DNA from: CAYXOX01 sp964466745
GTDB taxonomy: Bacteria > Pseudomonadota > Alphaproteobacteria > Rhodobacterales > Rhodobacteraceae
Direction: 5' to 3'
Assembly (NCBI GenBank): GCA_964466745.1
Contig: CAYXOX010000095.1
Location: 1 to 11,792, forward strand
DNA length: 11,792 nucleotides
The notes under the pieces were generated by a model, which was not told where the DNA came from, ran no database searches, and saw only the letters and a list, made by a program, of their open reading frames with translations. Positions 7,602 through 11,792 of this stretch are shown here, in pieces. A program made the position numbers and the translations under genes. Numbering within the stretch: the stretch's first letter is position 1; every line of letters begins with the position of its first letter.

Positions 7602-8768
7602 ACGCCCCTGACCGCGACCATCGCCATCGTCTCGCTTGTGGTCGTGCTTCCCCTTCTGGCGATCTTCTGGATCAGCGTGAAGCCGGTGAGCCTGGCCGAT
7701 CTGCGCCCGCCGGAGGCGGTGGTGCGCGAAAGCCTGCGCGGGGGCGATGCGCCAAGGATCGAGTATCGCATCCGCAATACCAGCCAGGACACCGAGATCA
7801 CCCGGGTCGAGATGACCGACACGCTGCCACCGGGCATCTCCGTGGCCGGCGATCTGCCCGCGCCCTGCACCCTTTCCGGCACCACCATCACCTGCCGCTT
7901 CGAGGTTCTCGAAGGCGGCTTCAACGAACGCTTCCGCGTTCCCGTGGCGCTCGACGGCGACGAGGACGCGCTGGAGGACGCCGCCGAGGGCAGCCCGCCC
8001 GCCATCAGCGGCACCTCGACGAACGTGCTCACGAGCGGCGAGTTCACGCTGGCGAACTTCGCGCGGATCTTCGACGGCGGCGAATTCTGGTCCGTGCTGG
8101 GCGTGACGATCTTCTATACCCTCTTCGGAACGCTCGGCGCGATCGTGCTGGGCCTCTTCGCGGCGATGCTGCTCAACCGCGAGTTCCGCGGCCAGGGGCT
8201 GCTGCGCGGATTGTTCCTGTTTCCCTACGTCGCGCCGATCATCGCGGTGGCGTTCACCTGGGTCATCCTTTTCGACCCCTTCTCGGGTTCCGCGAACGCG
8301 TTGCTGGTGCAGATGGGTGTCGTCGACGAGGCGATCAATTTTTTCGGCGCGCGGCCCTGGGCGCTAATCATGGTGACGGTCTTCGCCATGTGGGGCTACT
8401 TCCCGCTTTGTTTCCTCTTCATCCTGGCACGGATGCAATCGATCGACACCGACATGTACGAGGCAGCCGACATGGACGGCGCAAGCCCGTTCCAGAAATT
8501 CCGCTACCTGTCGCTGCCGCAGCTGATGGGGATTCTCAGCGTCCTGTTCCTGCTGCGCTTCATCTGGACCTTCAACAAGTTCGACGACATCTTCCTGCTG
8601 ACGGGCGGCAATGCGGGCACCCGCACGCTCACGGTGAACGTCTACGAACAGGCCTTCGCGATCTCGAACATCGGCGCGGGTGCGGCGGTGGCGGTCGTGA
8701 TCTTCGGCTGTCTGCTCGTCTTCTCGTTTCTCTTCTTCCGCTTCATCAGCCGGGAGGAGGGGCTGTGA
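7512..8768 (+). CDS. ABC sugar permease 1 (MalF/UgpA type) with a DUF11-like periplasmic insert, 5' end disrupted
   Basis: This is the first of two inner-membrane subunits forming the transport channel. Numbering from the TTG at 7512, a membrane helix lies at about 34-56, followed by an insert of about 115 residues. The usual permease core begins at about 176 (EFTLANFARIFDGGEFW). The EAA loop that contacts the ATPase is at 316-338 (YEAADMDG, then SLPQL), and the last helix is at about 388-410. Residues 82-147 of the insert resemble DUF11: IEYRIRNTS, then VEMTDTLPPGI, then CTLSGTTITC with cysteines 119 and 128 that could form a disulfide. Typical permeases of this class have a short loop here. 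The TTG at 7512 is only the longest in-frame opening after the gap. The true protein probably joins the fragment ending at 7437 to about 7602, so residues 1-30 are suspect. The stop overlaps a GTG that opens a 28-codon mini-ORF. Confidence 0.85.
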   Translation: MPPVGQPSALQTARPGDQVAVDLTWSQLPATPLTATIAIVSLVVVLPLLAIFWISVKPVSLADLRPPEAVVRESLRGGDAPRIEYRIRNTSQDTEITRVEMTDTLPPGISVAGDLPAPCTLSGTTITCRFEVLEGGFNERFRVPVALDGDEDALEDAAEGSPPAISGTSTNVLTSGEFTLANFARIFDGGEFWSVLGVTIFYTLFGTLGAIVLGLFAAMLLNREFRGQGLLRGLFLFPYVAPIIAVAFTWVILFDPFSGSANALLVQMGVVDEAINFFGARPWALIMVTVFAMWGYFPLCFLFILARMQSIDTDMYEAADMDGASPFQKFRYLSLPQLMGILSVLFLLRFIWTFNKFDDIFLLTGGNAGTRTLTVNVYEQAFAISNIGAGAAVAVVIFGCLLVFSFLFFRFISREEGL

Positions 8769-8851
8769 GCGGCCTCAGCATTCCGGTCCGGCCCTTTTGG
8801 CCGCGCCTCCGGCGGGAGTATTTGTGCCAAGATGAAGGGGGCGCGGCGTGA
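8765..8851 (+). CDS. 28-codon linking mini-ORF between the two permeases
   Basis: Starting at the GTG that overlaps the permease 1 stop (GTGA, 8765-8768), a frame of 28 codons runs to a TGA at 8849-8851. That stop in turn overlaps the GTG of permease 2 (GTGA, 8848-8851). The predicted peptide begins MSGLSIPVRPFWPRL and is mostly translated repeat element, so it probably has no function as a protein. Ribosomes could use it to pass from permease 1 to permease 2. The double overlap may also be chance. Confidence 0.3.
   Translation: MSGLSIPVRPFWPRLRREYLCQDEGGAA
8789..8840 (+). repeat. Rhodobacteraceae-type dispersed intergenic element
   Basis: The element has a stem CGGCC-CTTTT-GGCCG (8789-8803), then a small CGCC-TCC-GGCG stem (8804-8814), then GGAGTATTTGTGCC and finally AAGATGAAGGGG ending at 8840. 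From memory, close variants of the CCTCCGGCGGGAGTATTT...AAGATGAAG pattern occur between genes many times in Rhodobacteraceae genomes. Only one copy is in this window, so repetitiveness is not shown here. Its final AAGGGG (8835-8840) lies 7 nt before the permease 2 GTG and is the best available ribosome binding site. Confidence 0.6.
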
Positions 8852-10059
8852 GAGTGCTGCAGTTCGGCCTCGTCACCGCGCCCATCCTGGGCGCGCTCTG
8901 GATCCCCGTCGCCGCGACGACCGTCGCGGTGACCATGAGCTTCGCAACGGGCGATGCCTACCGTCCGGGCATGGCCGGCGGCCTGATCTTCGGCGCGCTT
9001 CTCGGCCTCTTCGTTCTGCTGCGCCCGGGAAGCAGGCTCGCCGTCTTCGTGGCCACCCTGGCCGGGGCCGGCGCGCTGGCCCTCGGGGCGGGCCCGCTGC
9101 TCGCCGAGGGCGCCGCGCCCGCGCCGCGCGCGCTCGCCGCCGTGCTCTTCGGCATCGGCGCCGGCTGGCCGCTGGCCCATTTCCTCGACGGGCTGCCCCG
9201 GGGCGCGCTGACCCGCCACGAGTTCGAGGAGGCCGTGATCCGGTTCCTTCTCGGTGCGGGCTACGTCTTCTTCGTCGCCATCGTGATCATTCCCTTCTAC
9301 GTGATGGTGATGACCTCGCTGAAATCGCAGGGCGAGCTCATGGCCAATCCGCTGGACTTCTCGCTCGACCTCGCGAGGGGCTGGGAACTCTTCCGCAGCT
9401 ATCGCGAGCTGATCACCGATTTCGATTTCGGCCGCTACCTGTGGACCTCCTTCTACGTTTCGGTCCTGACGGTGGTGATCACGCTGCTGTTCTCGATCCC
9501 GGGCGCCTATGCCGTGGCGCGGCTCAGATTCCGCGGGCGGGCGGCCTTCTCCCGTTCGATCCTGCTGATCTACATGGTGCCCATGATCGTCCTGGCGCTG
9601 CCCATCTACATCGCCTTCTCGGTGACGGGTCTGCGCAACACCATCGCCGGGATCGTGATGATCTACCCTGTCACCACCATCCCGGTGGCGCTCTACATGC
9701 TGCAGGGCTATTTCCGCGGCCTGCCGTCGGAGGTGGAGGAGGCAGGGCTGATGGACGGGCTGACGCGGCTGCAGGTGATCTGGAAGATCACGCTGCCGCT
9801 CAGCCTGCCGGCGCTGGCCAGCGTCTCGCTCTACGTCTTCATGATCGCCTGGAACGAGTTCCTGCTGGCGTTCATGCTGCTCGACGATCCCTCCAAGTTC
9901 ACGCTGACGCGGGGCATCGCCTCGCTCAACTCCTCCGAGATCCCCCGGCAACACCTCATGGCGGGCGCGGTGATCGCCACGCTCCCGGTCATGGTGATGT
10001 TCCTCGGGCTCGAAAAGTTCATGACCCGCGGCCTCACGGCGGGCTCGGTGAAAGGCTGA
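8848..10059 (+). CDS. ABC sugar permease 2 (MalG/UgpE type) with extra N-terminal membrane domain
   Basis: This is the second channel-forming subunit. At 403 residues it is well above the usual 270-300. The core begins near residue 132 (FLLGAGYVFFVAIVIIPFYVMVMTSLKS written in parts: a membrane helix then MTSLKS). The EAA loop is at 296-318 (VEEAGLMDGL, then ITLPL), and AWNEFLLAF at 334-342 is typical of MalG-type subunits. Residues 1-125 are an extension with hydrophobic stretches at about 8-29, 42-58, 63-83 and 94-112, linked to the core by a charged segment, LTRHEFEEA. The GTG at 8848 was chosen because AAGGGG lies 7 nt upstream and the hydrophobic sequence starts there; an ATG at 8833 opens a different, non-coding frame. 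The gene ends 1 nt before the hydrolase start, indicating coupled translation. Confidence 0.92.
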   Translation: MRVLQFGLVTAPILGALWIPVAATTVAVTMSFATGDAYRPGMAGGLIFGALLGLFVLLRPGSRLAVFVATLAGAGALALGAGPLLAEGAAPAPRALAAVLFGIGAGWPLAHFLDGLPRGALTRHEFEEAVIRFLLGAGYVFFVAIVIIPFYVMVMTSLKSQGELMANPLDFSLDLARGWELFRSYRELITDFDFGRYLWTSFYVSVLTVVITLLFSIPGAYAVARLRFRGRAAFSRSILLIYMVPMIVLALPIYIAFSVTGLRNTIAGIVMIYPVTTIPVALYMLQGYFRGLPSEVEEAGLMDGLTRLQVIWKITLPLSLPALASVSLYVFMIAWNEFLLAFMLLDDPSKFTLTRGIASLNSSEIPRQHLMAGAVIATLPVMVMFLGLEKFMTRGLTAGSVKG

Positions 10060-10060
10060 G

Positions 10061-11314
10061 ATGACGATCCACACCAGCCTCGACGTGGAGGCGCGCAACA
10101 TCCTGATGGCCAACGACCGGGGCGGCTACACCGTGCCGACCCACGGCCTCTACCCCTACCAGTGGAACTGGGACAGCGCCTTCGCCGCCATGGGCTTCGC
10201 CGCCTTCGACCCGGACCGTGCCTGGACCGAGCTGGAAACCCTCATGACCGGGCAATGGCCCAACGGGATGGTGCCGCACATCCTCTTTCACCAGCCGGAC
10301 CCGGGCTACTTTCCCGGCCCCGACATCTGGGCAGGCGTCGGCCCGGTGCCCTCCTCGGGCATCAGCCAGCCGCCCATCGCCGCCACCATGGCGCGCCTGA
10401 TCTGGGAGCGGGACCGCGCGGCGGGCACACCGCGGCTCGCCGCGCTCTGGCCGGGGCTCGCGCGCTGGCACGAGTGGTTCATGGAGTGGCGGCTCGATCG
10501 CGGGGCCGTCTGCGTCACGCACCCCTGGGAGTCGGGACGCGACAACGCGCCGGACTGGGACGCGGCGCTGGCGCGGATCGAACCGGTGGGCGTGGCCGCC
10601 TACACCCGCCGCGACACCGGCCATGTGGACCCTTCCATGCGGCCGCTCAAATCGGACTACGACCGATACCTCTGGCTCGTGAAGCAGGGCCGGGAGGCGG
10701 GGTGGGACGAAGCCGCGCGCCAGGCCGGCAACCCCTTCCGCATCGCCGATCCGACGATGACCTTCACGCTGCTGCGCGCCACGCGAGACCTGCGGGACAT
10801 GGGCGACGCGCTCGGCGAGGAAACGGGCCGCCTCGAGGGCTGGATCGCCACGCTTGAAGCGGGCGCCGAGACGCTCTGGAACGAGGCGATCGGTGCCTAC
10901 GATTGCCGGGACGCCATCACGGGAGAGTTCACCGGCGCGCTCTCGAACGCCGCGTTCCTGAGCTGTTACGCCGGCGTGGGCGGAGACAGGATGCTCGCAC
11001 CCTACCGCCGGGTGCGGGGGCTGGTGCGCTACGCCGTGCCTTCGGCAGACCCCGCGCATCCCGGCTTCGAGCCGCGGCGGTACTGGCGCGGCCCGACCTG
11101 GGCGATGATGAACATGCTGATCGGCATGGGGTTGGAGGAAGCGGGCCACGCCGAGGGCGCCGAGTTGCGCGCGAATACCGCCGATCTCATCGCCGGGCAC
11201 GGTTTTGCGGAGTATTTCGACCCGATGGACGGCACGCCGGCGGGCGGAAAGACATTCACCTGGACGGCGGCGATCTGGCTCGGCTGGGCCTCGCCCTCGG
11301 CACGGAGGAGCTGA
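10061..11314 (+). CDS. GH63/MGH1-like cytoplasmic glycoside hydrolase
   Basis: This probably hydrolyses the glycoside brought in by the transporter. The 417-residue product has no signal peptide and so is cytoplasmic. It shows the expected pattern of a GH63-type (alpha/alpha)6 barrel: YPYQWNWDSAFAAMGF near 31-46, GQWPNGMVPHILF at 64-76, HPWESGRDNAPDWD at 154-167, YWRGPTWAMMN at 341-351 and GFAEYFDPMDG at 381-391. By comparison with the family, Asp161 (in SGRDN) is a candidate general acid and Glu384 (in FAEYFDP) a candidate base. The length matches mannosylglycerate and glucosylglycerate hydrolases (about 410-450), which are the closest named relatives I can suggest. A related alpha-glucosidase activity is also possible. 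The ATG is 1 nt after the permease 2 stop, with AAAGG 5 nt upstream. The ATPase gene starts 2 nt after its stop. The family call is solid; the exact substrate is a guess. Confidence 0.85.
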   Translation: MTIHTSLDVEARNILMANDRGGYTVPTHGLYPYQWNWDSAFAAMGFAAFDPDRAWTELETLMTGQWPNGMVPHILFHQPDPGYFPGPDIWAGVGPVPSSGISQPPIAATMARLIWERDRAAGTPRLAALWPGLARWHEWFMEWRLDRGAVCVTHPWESGRDNAPDWDAALARIEPVGVAAYTRRDTGHVDPSMRPLKSDYDRYLWLVKQGREAGWDEAARQAGNPFRIADPTMTFTLLRATRDLRDMGDALGEETGRLEGWIATLEAGAETLWNEAIGAYDCRDAITGEFTGALSNAAFLSCYAGVGGDRMLAPYRRVRGLVRYAVPSADPAHPGFEPRRYWRGPTWAMMNMLIGMGLEEAGHAEGAELRANTADLIAGHGFAEYFDPMDGTPAGGKTFTWTAAIWLGWASPSARRS

Positions 11315-11316
11315 GC

Positions 11317-11792
11317 ATGGGCGCGATCACCCTTCGGGCGGTGGAGAAATGGTTCGGCGACGTCCAGGTGATCAAGGGCGTCGATCTCGAGATCGAGGCC
11401 GGCGAGTTCGTGGTGTTCGTCGGCCCCTCGGGCTGCGGCAAGTCCACGCTCCTGCGCATGATCGGCGGGCTCGAGGACACCTCCCGAGGCGCGATCCTGA
11501 TCGACGGCGGCGACGTGACCGACCAGCCCCCGGCCAAGCGCGGGCTCACCATGGTCTTCCAGTCCTACGCGCTCTACCCCCACATGAGCGTGCGCGACAA
11601 CATGGGCTTCTCGCTCAAGACCGCCGGGGCGCCGCGCGCGGAGATCGCGGCAAAGGTCGAGGCCGCCGCGGAGGTGCTCAAGCTCGGCCCCTATCTCGAC
11701 CGCCGGCCGCGCGATCTGTCGGGCGGGCAGCGCCAGCGGGTGGCCATCGGGCGCTCCATCGTGCGGGATCCCACGGCGTTCCTCTTCGACGA
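11317..11792 (+). CDS. ABC transporter ATPase, UgpC/MalK type (3' end outside window)
   Basis: This ATP-hydrolysing subunit powers import through the two permeases. The first 158 codons are present. Walker A is GPSGCGKST at 36-44, the Q-loop is VFQSYALYPHM at 80-90, the signature is LSGGQRQRVAIGR at 134-146, and Walker B is reached at AFLFD (154-158), where the window ends. ALYPHMSVRDNM and the RQRVAIGR signature are typical of the MalK/UgpC/MsmK group. The C-terminal regulatory (TOBE-like) region would lie beyond the window. The ATG at 11317 has an excellent Shine-Dalgarno, GGAGGAG, 6 nt upstream and lies 2 nt after the hydrolase stop. Such ATPases sometimes serve several importers, but its position here points to this one. 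Confidence 0.95.
   Translation, partial: MGAITLRAVEKWFGDVQVIKGVDLEIEAGEFVVFVGPSGCGKSTLLRMIGGLEDTSRGAILIDGGDVTDQPPAKRGLTMVFQSYALYPHMSVRDNMGFSLKTAGAPRAEIAAKVEAAAEVLKLGPYLDRRPRDLSGGQRQRVAIGRSIVRDPTAFLFD

Noticed and set aside
7481..8851. Plus-strand frame of 456 codons overlapping permease 1
   Set aside because: It is a frame-shifted reading of the permease, Arg/Gly/His-rich and without membrane helices. Only its last 28 codons (8765-8851) were kept, as a possible linking mini-ORF.
8832..10064. ATG-started frame of 410 codons overlapping permease 2
   Set aside because: Frame-shifted shadow, Arg-rich, with none of the permease motifs seen in the frame from 8848.
8746..10113. Minus-strand frame of 455 codons opposite permease 2
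   Set aside because: Highly charged, His/Glu/Arg-rich product typical of the antisense of a membrane protein gene; permease 2 explains the region.
10034..11200. Minus-strand frame of 388 codons opposite the hydrolase gene
   Set aside because: No domain pattern, and the plus strand encodes a recognisable GH63-like enzyme with well-placed ribosome binding sites.
1..11792. CRISPR arrays, tRNA or rRNA genes, transposases, integrases, toxin-antitoxin or defence genes
   Set aside because: I looked for these and saw none. There are no regularly spaced direct repeats, and the window is filled by the two operons.

Overview
This is high-GC DNA with the coding style of an alphaproteobacterium, most likely Rhodobacterales/Rhodobacteraceae (roseobacter-like). 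Three things support this: the sequence style of the TamA/TamB pair, a short intergenic element (8789-8840) that I recall as scattered through Rhodobacteraceae genomes, and the carbohydrate-uptake operon. A run of ten Ns inside a gene shows that this is a draft or metagenome scaffold.

Left part, minus strand (80-5613): a two-gene tamA-tamB operon for the translocation and assembly module, which connects the inner and outer membranes. tamA encodes an Omp85-type outer-membrane barrel with periplasmic POTRA domains. tamB encodes its very large periplasmic partner. The genes overlap by 4 nt through a TTGA junction, so tamB probably starts at a TTG. A 305-bp spacer (5614-5918) separates this operon from a divergent operon and holds the likely promoters of both.

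Right part, plus strand (5919 to the window end): an ABC sugar-import operon in the order periplasmic solute-binding protein, permease 1 (MalF/UgpA type), permease 2 (MalG/UgpE type), cytoplasmic GH63/MGH1-like glycoside hydrolase, and UgpC/MalK-type ATPase (cut by the window end). The likely scheme is capture of a small glycoside in the periplasm, import through the two permeases powered by the ATPase, and hydrolysis inside the cell. The hydrolase family includes mannosylglycerate and glucosylglycerate hydrolases, so a compatible-solute glycoside is a reasonable guess for the substrate. The sequence does not prove it.

The most unusual points are in the two permeases. Permease 1 carries a DUF11-like, probably disulfide-bonded domain in its first periplasmic loop. 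Permease 2 has about 125 extra N-terminal residues with three or four additional membrane segments. Between them a repeat element creates a 28-codon mini-ORF that overlaps both neighbours by GTGA and appears to supply the ribosome binding site for permease 2. A perfect 10-bp GAGA-loop hairpin sits just after the binding-protein gene. The first membrane helix of permease 1 is split by the N gap plus about 154 bp of sequence that does not fit, probably an assembly error.
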